DNA of 19,481 bases from JAHOYW01 sp964515915 (GTDB lineage: Bacteria; Verrucomicrobiota; Lentisphaeria; Victivallales; Victivallaceae), in the NCBI GenBank assembly GCA_964515915.1, contig CAZEXM010000040.1, forward strand, positions 1-19,481. The letters are read 5' to 3'. The notes under the pieces are model-generated. The model worked only from the letters and a program-made list of their open reading frames with translations, was not told the origin of the DNA and ran no database searches. How positions within the stretch are numbered: position 1 is the stretch's first letter; each line of letters starts with the position of its first letter. Of the stretch, positions 9,669-15,948 are shown piece by piece. The translations under genes and the position numbers were made by a program.

Positions 9669-9716
9669 GGTAGGAGCCCTCTCCAACGGGCGAAAGTCGG
9701 CGCGGTTTACCGCGCC
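9669..9716 (+). repeat. REP-like double hairpin
   Basis: GTAGGAG is followed by a small stem (GCCC 9676-9679 with GGGC 9688-9691) and then a perfect 7-bp stem with a TTTA loop (GGCGCGG 9699-9705, CCGCGCC 9710-9716). A GTAG or GGAG tetranucleotide directly 5' of a short hairpin is the described anatomy of REP elements recognised by RAYT transposases. The sequence is not the same as the REP-like units inside the RAYT gene in this window, so it would belong to another family or be only superficially similar. Confidence 0.45.
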
Positions 9717-9748
9717 TGGAAAGTACCTCTCTCGACTCTGCGTAGGCT

Positions 9749-9815
9749 GAGCCTGAGCAAAGCGAAAGGCAATAGCGAGGCTTTAAAAAACGAGCTTGAG
9801 CGAAGCGAAAAGCAA
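9749..9815 (+). repeat. Two diverged 24-bp direct repeats, period 43
   Basis: GAGCCTGAGCAAAGCG and GAGCTTGAGCGAAGCG begin two copies of a 24-base unit at 9749-9772 and 9792-9815, matching at 21 of 24 positions. Each can fold into a short hairpin (GCCT with AGGC in the first, GCTT with AAGC in the second). They lie inside the hairpin cluster and are probably part of the same non-coding element. Confidence 0.55.
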
Positions 9816-9827
9816 GCTTTTTTAAAG
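9781..9827. terminator. Terminator-like inverted repeat with A- and T-rich flanks
   Basis: AGCTTG (9793-9798) pairs with CAAGCT (9813-9818). Outside it, CTTTAAAAA pairs with TTTTTAAAG (9819-9827), with a short bulge on the left. The A run on one side and T run on the other let it act as an intrinsic terminator in either direction, although the stem is modest in G+C. It could end transcription from the res side, or of a transcript arising inside the hairpin cluster. Confidence 0.4.
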
Positions 9828-9859
9828 ATGCGAACGTTCGAGCTTTTGGGTTAATAGCC

Positions 9860-9942
9860 GAGTTACCCACAGTTCGCACTTTGACTCCGACGAGCTCTGG
9901 GCTGTGGCCCATTCTCGTCAAAGTGCGCCCTATGTATAACTC
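9860..9942. repeat. 83-base multi-part inverted repeat
   Basis: Nested complementary arms are visible: outer GAGTTA (9860-9865) with TAACTC (9937-9942); middle CGCACTTTGAC (9875-9885) with GTCAAAGTGCG (9917-9927), a perfect 11-bp match; an inner alternative GACGAG (9889-9894) with CTCGTC (9914-9919); and an apical GGGC (9899-9902) with GCCC (9907-9910). The inner pairing and part of the middle one share bases, so two folds compete: one continuous 11-bp stem, or an 8-bp plus 6-bp stem with a bulge. It may be a structured RNA, a transposon or phage-derived recombination site, or a repeat-family member. It does not fit the integron attC core consensus. Confidence 0.6.
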
Positions 9943-10192
9943 TACATTTAGGGGGAAAACTGAGAAAATTATATAAATAGTTAACAATTAATGAGATAAG
10001 TAGAAATAAAAGTCAAATTTTTGACAGAACCGAAATATTGACCAGGATTGAGAAAGGCATTACTTTCAGTGTTTTTTGCTGTTAATAATTAGCATTTATA
10101 AAGATTCGCAGTATATTCATTGCTTCGTAAAAGCATCCGGGGAATAAGGACGGGTGCGATTTGCTTTGCAAGCCCGCAGAAGGAAAGCTGTT

Positions 10193-11344
10193 ATGAAAGT
10201 ATTTGTTGGAGTCGGCCTGGGCCCAATTCAAACAGGGATATTTCTATCCGGAGCCGCGAAAGGACAATTCGACCGTATTGTTATCGCTGAAATCGATGAT
10301 AAAATCAAAAACGCGATTAATAATTCCGGCGGCAAAGTTACTATAAATATTGCCGCTAATGACCGCGTTTACAGCGAAAGTTATGACCATGTCGAAGTTT
10401 ATAACCCGATGATCGATGATGAACGCGAAAAACTCGTTCTCGCCGCCGGCGAAGCGTGTGAACTGGCAACAGCTTTGCCCAGCGTTAAATTCTTTGCTCC
10501 GAGTGCTGAGTGGATGCGGGAGGGATTTGAACTCAAGCCCGGAAAACAACGTTTTATTTATACCGCGGAAAATAACAATGAAGCCGCGGCAGAGTTGGCA
10601 AAAGCCGTCGCTGAAACTTTTCCCGAAACTTATTACCTGAATACTGTGGTCGGCAAAATGAGCGGTGTTATGTCGGCGGCAGAATGTTGCAAACTTAAGC
10701 TGCAGGAGCTTTGCCCCGGCGCCGGGCGCGGACATCTGGTTGAGGAATTTAATAATATCCTCGTTTCCTCCTGCCCCGGGATTGAAAATCGCCGGGTGCG
10801 GGACTTGAACATTAAAAAAGACCTTTATCCTTTTGAGGAAGCCAAGCTTTACGGCCATAACGCGATTCATTTTTTACTGGCCGCCTTCGGCAAACGGCAG
10901 GGCAGAGAATATATGAGCGAACTGCGCTCATTGACTGGGCTCATGGAAAAGGCCAGGGCCGCTTTTATCAATGAATGCGGCGCTGCTCTCTGTAAAAAAT
11001 GGGAAGGCGCTGATGAATTATTTACTCCCGATGGTTTCCGGGATTACGCTGATAATCTGCTGGAACGCATGACAAACCCTTTTCTACAGGACGCGATAAG
11101 CCGTATTACTCGTGATTTGCCGCGCAAGCTTTCCTGGGATGACCGGGTTATCGGAAGTATCCGCATGGTCATGGCTCAGGGGATGGAAGCGGTAATTCTC
11201 AGGGAGGGAGCGCTCCTGGCGATAGCCGAAGAGTTCGGTGCAGACGAAGATAAAGCGAAGTGTGGATTACAGGCTTTGTGGGCGGGTGCGCCGGAAGCGG
11301 AACAAAAATCAGTGCTTGATTTTATCTTCAAAAAAAATAAATAG
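10193..11344 (+). CDS. mtlD-like: Mannitol-1-phosphate 5-dehydrogenase-like polyol dehydrogenase
   Basis: 383-residue cytosolic NAD-dependent dehydrogenase of the long-chain mannitol dehydrogenase family. The nearest known role is interconversion of mannitol 1-phosphate and fructose 6-phosphate. The N-terminus MKVFVGVGLGPIQTG is a dinucleotide-binding loop that departs from the GAGNIGRG pattern of enterobacterial MtlD. The family catalytic signature K-x4-N-xx-H is present as K218, N223 and H226 in KLYGHNAIH. Length is essentially that of MtlD (382). The ATG at 10193 is preferred over an in-frame start at 10154 because AGGAAAG (10181-10187) precedes it at good spacing and the Rossmann strand begins at once. 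No mtl transport gene is adjacent. The divergent nucleotide-binding loop leaves exact substrate uncertain (mannitol-1-P, another sugar-alcohol phosphate, or a uronate). Confidence 0.75.
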   Translation: MKVFVGVGLGPIQTGIFLSGAAKGQFDRIVIAEIDDKIKNAINNSGGKVTINIAANDRVYSESYDHVEVYNPMIDDEREKLVLAAGEACELATALPSVKFFAPSAEWMREGFELKPGKQRFIYTAENNNEAAAELAKAVAETFPETYYLNTVVGKMSGVMSAAECCKLKLQELCPGAGRGHLVEEFNNILVSSCPGIENRRVRDLNIKKDLYPFEEAKLYGHNAIHFLLAAFGKRQGREYMSELRSLTGLMEKARAAFINECGAALCKKWEGADELFTPDGFRDYADNLLERMTNPFLQDAISRITRDLPRKLSWDDRVIGSIRMVMAQGMEAVILREGALLAIAEEFGADEDKAKCGLQALWAGAPEAEQKSVLDFIFKKNK

Positions 11345-11409
11345 TTTTTTTGCAATTGCAGGGGCAGGGTATATATTAAGGGCTTCATGTAAAAAATCGG
11401 ATATTTTAC

Positions 11410-11450
11410 TATAAAATATTCATGTTCTAATATGTTAAAGGAGACAGAGT
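11410..11450 (+). promoter_or_regulatory. Possible -10 element and ribosome site ahead of ilvC
   Basis: TATAAA at 11410-11415 is a fair -10 hexamer about 35 bases before the ATG; no good -35 is visible at standard spacing. AAAGGAG (about 11435-11441) is a strong ribosome-binding site at ideal distance from the start. The 106-base gap after the mtlD-like gene also holds a perfect TGCAATTGCA palindrome at 11351-11360. Confidence 0.3.
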
Positions 11451-12431
11451 ATGAAACTGATTCATGACAAGGATGCGGACCTGTCCGTATTGAATGGCAA
11501 AACCGTCGCCGTTATCGGATACGGCAGTCAAGGCAGCGCCCAAGCGCTTTGTATGCGGGATTCCGGCGTAAACATAATTATCGGTTCTATCAAAGACGCT
11601 TCCTATGATAAAGCCGTTGAAGAAGGTTTTGAAGTAATGGATATCGCGGCGGCGGCAGCTAAAGCTGATATCATTCACATTCTTCTTCCGGATGAATTCC
11701 ACGCCCCGGTTTACAAAAAAGAAATTGAAGCTTCAATGGTCGCCGGAAAAACTTTTTCCTGCTCCCATGGTTTCAACATCATCTATAAAGAAATCGTTCC
11801 CCCGGCGGATGTAAACGTCATCATGGTTGCTCCCAAGAGCCCGGCCACTGAAGAACGCAAAGCGTTTCTGGAAGGTTTTGGCGTTCCCGGCCTGGTCGCG
11901 GTTCATCAGAATGCCGGCGGCGATGCACGGGATATTGCTCTGGCGATGGCTAAAGCTATGGGTTTCACCCGCGCGGGTGTTTTGGAATGTACTTTTGAAC
12001 AGGAAACTTACGAAGACCTCTTCGGTGAGCAAAACGTTCTCTGCGGTGGCTTGGTGGATTTGATGAAATACGGTTTTGAAGTATTGACTGAAGCCGGTTA
12101 CCCGCCGGAAATGGCTTACTTCGAATGCGTCCATGAAGTGAAACTTATCGTTGACCTGGTATTCGAAGGCGGTATCCAGAAAATGAACGCGGTTATTTCC
12201 AATACCGCGGAATGGGGCGAATACGTTAACGGCCCCAGAATCATTACTCCGGACGTCAAAGCACGTATGGTTGAGTCTTTGAAAGACATCGAAAGTGGTA
12301 AATTCGCGAAGGAGTGGATGGAAGAAGCCCGCAACGGCGCTCCGACTCTCCTCAAAAAACGTGAAGCACTCGGAAAACACCCGGTGGAAATCGTCGGTGC
12401 TCAAATCCGTTCACTTTTCGAAAAGAAATAA
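11451..12431 (+). CDS. ilvC: Ketol-acid reductoisomerase (class I)
   Basis: 326-residue NADPH- and Mg-dependent enzyme of valine, leucine and isoleucine synthesis, converting acetolactate or acetohydroxybutyrate to the dihydroxy acid. The Rossmann loop GYGSQG is at residues 23-28, the catalytic histidine region CSHGF at 104-108, the metal-binding pair D189 and E193 in YEDLFGEQ, and the C-terminal metal/substrate glutamates in FECVHEVK and SNTAEWGEYVNGPRI. Length and single knotted C-terminal domain fit class I. One oddity: the usual APKGPG segment reads APKSPA (127-132). No other ilv gene is adjacent; the gene ends at a terminator shared with convergent tkt. Assignment is secure. Confidence 0.96.
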   Translation: MKLIHDKDADLSVLNGKTVAVIGYGSQGSAQALCMRDSGVNIIIGSIKDASYDKAVEEGFEVMDIAAAAAKADIIHILLPDEFHAPVYKKEIEASMVAGKTFSCSHGFNIIYKEIVPPADVNVIMVAPKSPATEERKAFLEGFGVPGLVAVHQNAGGDARDIALAMAKAMGFTRAGVLECTFEQETYEDLFGEQNVLCGGLVDLMKYGFEVLTEAGYPPEMAYFECVHEVKLIVDLVFEGGIQKMNAVISNTAEWGEYVNGPRIITPDVKARMVESLKDIESGKFAKEWMEEARNGAPTLLKKREALGKHPVEIVGAQIRSLFEKK

Positions 12432-12474
12432 TTAAATACAGTATTTCTTCTGGAAATATTGTTTTTTATACAAA

Positions 12475-12514
12475 AAAAACCGTTTGAATCGGCTTTCCGA
12501 ATCAAACGGTTTTT
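12475..12514. terminator. Bidirectional intrinsic terminator between ilvC and tkt
   Basis: AAAAACCGTTTGAATCGG at 12475-12492 and CCGAATCAAACGGTTTTT at 12497-12514 form an 18-bp stem with one mismatch and a CTTT loop, with an A run on the left and a T run on the right. It lies 43 bases after the ilvC stop and 14 bases beyond the convergent tkt stop, so it should terminate both genes. Confidence 0.92.
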
Positions 12515-12528
12515 GTGTACCTGTAGAC

Positions 12529-14577
12529 TTAGTCTTCGCAAGTACAGTCATCATCGCAGTCATCTCCACAAGCGCAATCACAGCCGCAGGCGAAATGTTC
12601 ACGCATTTTGTCGAGAACGCTGTCTACTGTGAAACCAAATTTTTCAGCCAATACACTGAACGGCGCGGAAGCTCCGAAATGATCTATGCCGATCGTCAGG
12701 CCGTAAGTTCCAACAAAACGATGCCAGCCAAAAGTTGACGCCGCTTCAATAGATACTCGTGCCAGGCAGTCTGACGGTAAAATTGATTCCCGGTAGTCAG
12801 CGCTTTGTTTCAGGAATAATTCCTGTGAAGGCATTGAAACAACACGGACTTTGGTTCCGCTTTCACGAAGCTTTTCCGCTACTCCCAGAGCCAGGTTGAC
12901 CTCAGAACCGGTCGCCATCAAAAGCATATCGAAATCTTCCTCGTCACTTAATACATAAGCGCCTTTAGCCAGATCGACCTTTTTCGCCAACTCCGGCGCG
13001 AACGGTTCGAGGTTTTGGCGGGTCAGAAGTATTGCCACCGGGCCGTCAGCATTTAAAGCCGCCGTCCACGCGTGCGCGGTTTCGTTAGCTTCCGCAGGGC
13101 GGATTACGGTGAATCCCGGAATAGTACGCAGCATCGCGATTTGTTCGATCGGCTCATGAGTCGGGCCGTCTTCGCCAACGTAGAATGAATCATGGGTGAA
13201 AACATATATTTCATGTAATCCCTGGAGCGCCGCCAAACGCATTGCCGGTTTCATATAATCAGAGAAAACAAAGAATGTTGATGTGTAGGGAATAACTGTT
13301 TCATACAAAGCCATACCGTTGCCGGCCATGCCCATCGCCAATTCGCGAACCCCGAAATGCAGATTGCGGCCGCCGTAGTTTTCAGGAGCGAAACTGTCAG
13401 CGTTTTTGATATTGGTTTTGGTTGAAGGAGCCAGGTCAGCCGCGCCGCCGACGAGTGCGGGAACGAGCTCGGAAGCGCGCTGCAGAATAGTTCCGCCGGC
13501 CGCGCGGGTCGCTACCGCTTTGTCCAGAGGGGTGACTTTCAAAAGCTCCTCGAGCAGGTTTTTCGGGACTTCGCGGTTCATCATGCTGGAAATAGTTTTG
13601 GCTGATTCCGGGTTGGCTTCGAGGAAAGACTGGAATTTTTTATCCCACCGGGCAGCTTCCGCAGTCAAAGCTGCAACCCGTTCACTACAGAATTTTTGAA
13701 CTTCCGGCAATACGACAAAATCTCCTGCCGGCATGCCGAGGTTCTTTTTAGTGGCGGCTAATTCGTCTTCGCCGAGAGGTTCTCCATGAGCGGAAGCCGT
13801 AGCTTGTTTATTTGGTGCGCCGAAACCGATTTTGGTGCGCCCGATAAGTAAAGTGGGACGACCGTCGGATTCCATTGCTTCAGCCAGGGCCGCATCGCAT
13901 TGAGCGATATCGTTCGCGTCTTCAATGTGGATTACGCGCCAGGCGTAAGCAGTGAAACGCGCGCCGACTTCTTCGGAAAACGCCAGGTCAGTAGAACCTT
14001 CAATAGTGATTGAGTTGTCATCGTAAAAGCAGATGAGGCTGTCTAATTTAAGATGCCCCGCTAATGAGGCCGCTTCGGAAGTGGTTCCTTCCATCATGCA
14101 GCCGTCGCCGCTGATGATGTAGATTTTGTTGTCAACAAGATCAGTTTTGTCCAGGCCGGTATGTGCCGTGAAATATTTATTGGCAATCGCCATACCTACA
14201 CCGGAAGCAAAACCGCTGCCCAGAGGGCCGGTAGTAACATCACAACCGGCGGTATGCTTATATTCGGGATGTCCGGGAGTTTTGCTGCCCCACTGACGGA
14301 ACTGTTTGAGTTCGTCCATCGACAGACCATACTCGAACAGATGCAGGAGGGAATATTGCAGCATGGAACCATGGCCGGCAGACAAAATAAAACGGTCCCG
14401 TCCGAGCCATTTAGGATTTTTGGGATTGTGGCGCATGTATTTGTACCACAAAGTGAAAGCGTAATCGGCACAGCCCATAGGCATACCGGGGTGCCCGGAC
14501 TTGGCTTTTTGAATTGCTTCCGCCGATAAAACACGTACTGTGTTAGCGGAAAGAGTTGCCAGTTTTTGATCCATCAT
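12529..14577 (-). CDS. tkt: Transketolase
   Basis: 682-residue thiamine-diphosphate enzyme that moves two-carbon ketol units between sugar phosphates in the pentose phosphate pathway. N-terminal substrate and cofactor motifs include SGHPGMPMG (27-35), SAGHGSMLQY (66-75), GHPEYKHTAGCD (102-113) and the TPP/metal motif GDGCMMEG (157-164) with N188. The pyrimidine-binding domain carries EDGPTHEPIEQ. Start is the first of two adjacent ATGs, with AAGGA at 14587-14591. The final 20 residues are unusual: seven cysteines interleaved with aspartates and glycines (from ACGCDC to CTCED), absent from typical transketolases and resembling a metal-binding tail. The reading frame runs through it normally to the stop just before the terminator. 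Family assignment is secure; the tail's role is unknown. Confidence 0.96.
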   Translation of the reverse strand: MMDQKLATLSANTVRVLSAEAIQKAKSGHPGMPMGCADYAFTLWYKYMRHNPKNPKWLGRDRFILSAGHGSMLQYSLLHLFEYGLSMDELKQFRQWGSKTPGHPEYKHTAGCDVTTGPLGSGFASGVGMAIANKYFTAHTGLDKTDLVDNKIYIISGDGCMMEGTTSEAASLAGHLKLDSLICFYDDNSITIEGSTDLAFSEEVGARFTAYAWRVIHIEDANDIAQCDAALAEAMESDGRPTLLIGRTKIGFGAPNKQATASAHGEPLGEDELAATKKNLGMPAGDFVVLPEVQKFCSERVAALTAEAARWDKKFQSFLEANPESAKTISSMMNREVPKNLLEELLKVTPLDKAVATRAAGGTILQRASELVPALVGGAADLAPSTKTNIKNADSFAPENYGGRNLHFGVRELAMGMAGNGMALYETVIPYTSTFFVFSDYMKPAMRLAALQGLHEIYVFTHDSFYVGEDGPTHEPIEQIAMLRTIPGFTVIRPAEANETAHAWTAALNADGPVAILLTRQNLEPFAPELAKKVDLAKGAYVLSDEEDFDMLLMATGSEVNLALGVAEKLRESGTKVRVVSMPSQELFLKQSADYRESILPSDCLARVSIEAASTFGWHRFVGTYGLTIGIDHFGASAPFSVLAEKFGFTVDSVLDKMREHFACGCDCACGDDCDDDCTCED

Positions 14578-14598
14578 CTTTAAACATCCTTGTTTTTT

Positions 14599-14626
14599 TA
14601 TGTATTTAGGTGGAAAATGTTGTCAA
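14599..14626 (-). promoter_or_regulatory. Possible tkt promoter in the tkt-ruvB divergent gap
   Basis: On the minus strand TTGACA (14621-14626) and TACATA (14599-14604) are 16 bases apart. The -35 is perfect and the -10 weak, and the implied leader would be short. On the plus strand the same site reads TTGTCA (14620-14625), with TAATAT at 14641-14646 only 15 bases on, so an overlapping ruvB promoter is conceivable but poorer. Confidence 0.3.
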
Positions 14627-14714
14627 AACACGTTATTTATTAATATGCCGCCAATATGTTTATACAATAATCGGCGAAAACTTAACTAACACCAATTTGG
14701 TAAAAAATCAAGTC

Positions 14715-15737
14715 ATGACAGAAAAATTTATAAGCTCTACATTAAATAAAAAAGATAAAAACCAGGATAACAAGCTTCGTCCGCTGAAATTTATGGATTT
14801 CCCGGGACAAATTAAAGTCAAAGAGAGACTGGAATTATATGTTGAAGCCGCCAGAGGACGCGATGAATCATTGGGACATCTTTTGCTCAGCGGCCCCCCC
14901 GGGCTGGGTAAAACCACTTTAGCCTACATCGTTGCCAACGAGAAAGGCGCGAATATCAAAACCTCCAGCGGGCCGATTATCGAGAAACCCGGTGATCTGG
15001 CGGGGCTTTTGACCTCCCTGGGAGACGGCGATATATTATTTATTGACGAGATTCACCGTTTGAATACGACGGTTGAGGAATATCTTTACAGTGCGATGGA
15101 GGATTTTTTCATCGACATTATTCTGGAACAGGGCCCCGGCTCGCGGTCAGTACGTTTAAATCTGCCGCGTTTCACATTATTGGGAGCAACGACCCGGCAG
15201 GGAATGCTGTCCGCGCCTTTGCGTTCACGTTTCGGGCTGGCCTGCCGCCTGGATTATTACGACACGCCGGAGCTGCAGCAGATAATTGAACGTTCCGCTA
15301 AAATTCTGAATATTGACATTGAACCCGACGGAGCCGCGGAAATCGCCGGCCGCTGCCGTGGAACTCCCCGTATTGCCAACAATTTATTATGCTGGACTCG
15401 CGATTACGCGCAGGTCAAATCAAATAACATTGTCAGTTCCGAAAATGCTTCGCTGGCCCTGGAAATGCTCAATATCGACGAAAACGGCCTGGATGAAATG
15501 GATAACCGGATACTTGAAACGATTATTCATAATTTTGGCGGCGGCCCCGTAGGTCTGAAAAATATCTGCGTTTCCGTCAGCGAAGACGAAGGCACTATCG
15601 AAGAAGTTTACGAGCCTTTTCTTATTCAGGAGGGTTTCATGGCGCGCACCCCGAAAGGCCGCGTAGCAACTCCCAAAGCCTGGCGGAAATTAGGACTGAA
15701 CCCCAAATCCAAAGGCGCCCAGCCGGAATTGTTTTGA
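14715..15737 (+). CDS. ruvB: Holliday junction branch migration ATPase RuvB
   Basis: 340-residue AAA+ motor that, with RuvA, drives Holliday junction branch migration in recombination and repair. Walker A GPPGLGKT is at residues 60-67, Walker B FIDEIHR at 109-115, sensor GATTR at 157-161 and arginine-finger region LRSRFG at 169-174. The C-terminal winged-helix RuvB domain ends with GRVATPKAWRKLGL. The ATG at 14715 gives normal family length and a short charged leader before LRPLKFMDFPGQ. An in-frame GTG at 14610 would add 35 residues with no family support and would run through the tkt promoter region. No clear Shine-Dalgarno is seen before 14715. ruvA and ruvC are not adjacent. The gene is divergent from tkt and ends 43 bases before the palindromic repeat. 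Confidence 0.95.
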   Translation: MTEKFISSTLNKKDKNQDNKLRPLKFMDFPGQIKVKERLELYVEAARGRDESLGHLLLSGPPGLGKTTLAYIVANEKGANIKTSSGPIIEKPGDLAGLLTSLGDGDILFIDEIHRLNTTVEEYLYSAMEDFFIDIILEQGPGSRSVRLNLPRFTLLGATTRQGMLSAPLRSRFGLACRLDYYDTPELQQIIERSAKILNIDIEPDGAAEIAGRCRGTPRIANNLLCWTRDYAQVKSNNIVSSENASLALEMLNIDENGLDEMDNRILETIIHNFGGGPVGLKNICVSVSEDEGTIEEVYEPFLIQEGFMARTPKGRVATPKAWRKLGLNPKSKGAQPELF

Positions 15738-15780
15738 GTCTGTAATATCTCATGAGAGATTGGGGGAAGATTGGAAGAGA

Positions 15781-15905
15781 AATTGGGGGAGAAGAGAAAA
15801 CTTTTTGAAAAAAGTTTTCTCTTCTCCCCCAAACCCCCTCATCTTTTTCAAAAACTTTTGGGACACCGAGTTCAATCATGCAGCAAGCTGCCTGATTAAA
15901 CTCGG
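15781..15905 (+). repeat. 125-bp bipartite palindromic repeat, left copy
   Basis: The first part, 15785-15830, is a 46-base palindrome: a 22-bp perfect stem around a 2-base centre, beginning GGGGGAGAAGAG. A linker AAACCCCCTC leads on to a second hairpin at 15866-15905, a 19-bp stem with two mismatches centred on GCAGCAAGCTGC. The right copy at 16932-17056 is the inverse complement. The first 79 bases are identical and the whole matches at 115 of 125 positions. The stems lack a terminal T run, so this is not a standard terminator. Such high identity suggests recent spread or gene conversion of a dispersed intergenic repeat or MITE-like element. Confidence 0.9.
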
Positions 15906-15948
15906 GAGTTATTGGGAATTATGGGATGATAGTGGAACGATTTTATTA

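Larger units (their letters stand above)
9074..10192. other. 1.1 kb non-coding junction between the R-M operon and metabolic genes
   Basis: No convincing coding sequence lies here. The first 218 bases are AT-rich, with two partly matching stretches containing TGCTTGT (about 9098 and 9170), a short palindrome TGACTagacAGTCA near 9224-9237, and nothing else recognisable. A tRNA-Val 3' half follows at 9292-9336, then an AT-rich stretch, paired direct repeats at 9519-9566, and a GC-rich block of hairpins and inverted repeats at 9669-9942. The last 240 bases before the next gene are AT-rich. The composition changes across this stretch from AT-rich defence genes to more balanced metabolic genes, so it is probably the edge or scar of an inserted island. 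Confidence 0.8.

Noticed and set aside
9860..9942. Integron attC recombination site
   Set aside because: The arms do not match the RYYYAAC and GTTRRRY core consensus, and no integron integrase or cassette array is present.
9538..9987. 149-codon minus-strand open frame across the hairpin cluster
   Set aside because: It has no recognisable domain or convincing ribosome site. Its composition follows the inverted repeats beneath it, and the structured DNA explains the open frame.
10154..10192. Earlier start for the mtlD-like gene
   Set aside because: No good ribosome site precedes it, whereas AGGAAAG lies just before the ATG at 10193, where the Rossmann fold begins.
14610..14714. Upstream GTG start for ruvB
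   Set aside because: The extra 35 residues lack family support and would cover the tkt promoter region. ATG at 14715 gives normal RuvB length.
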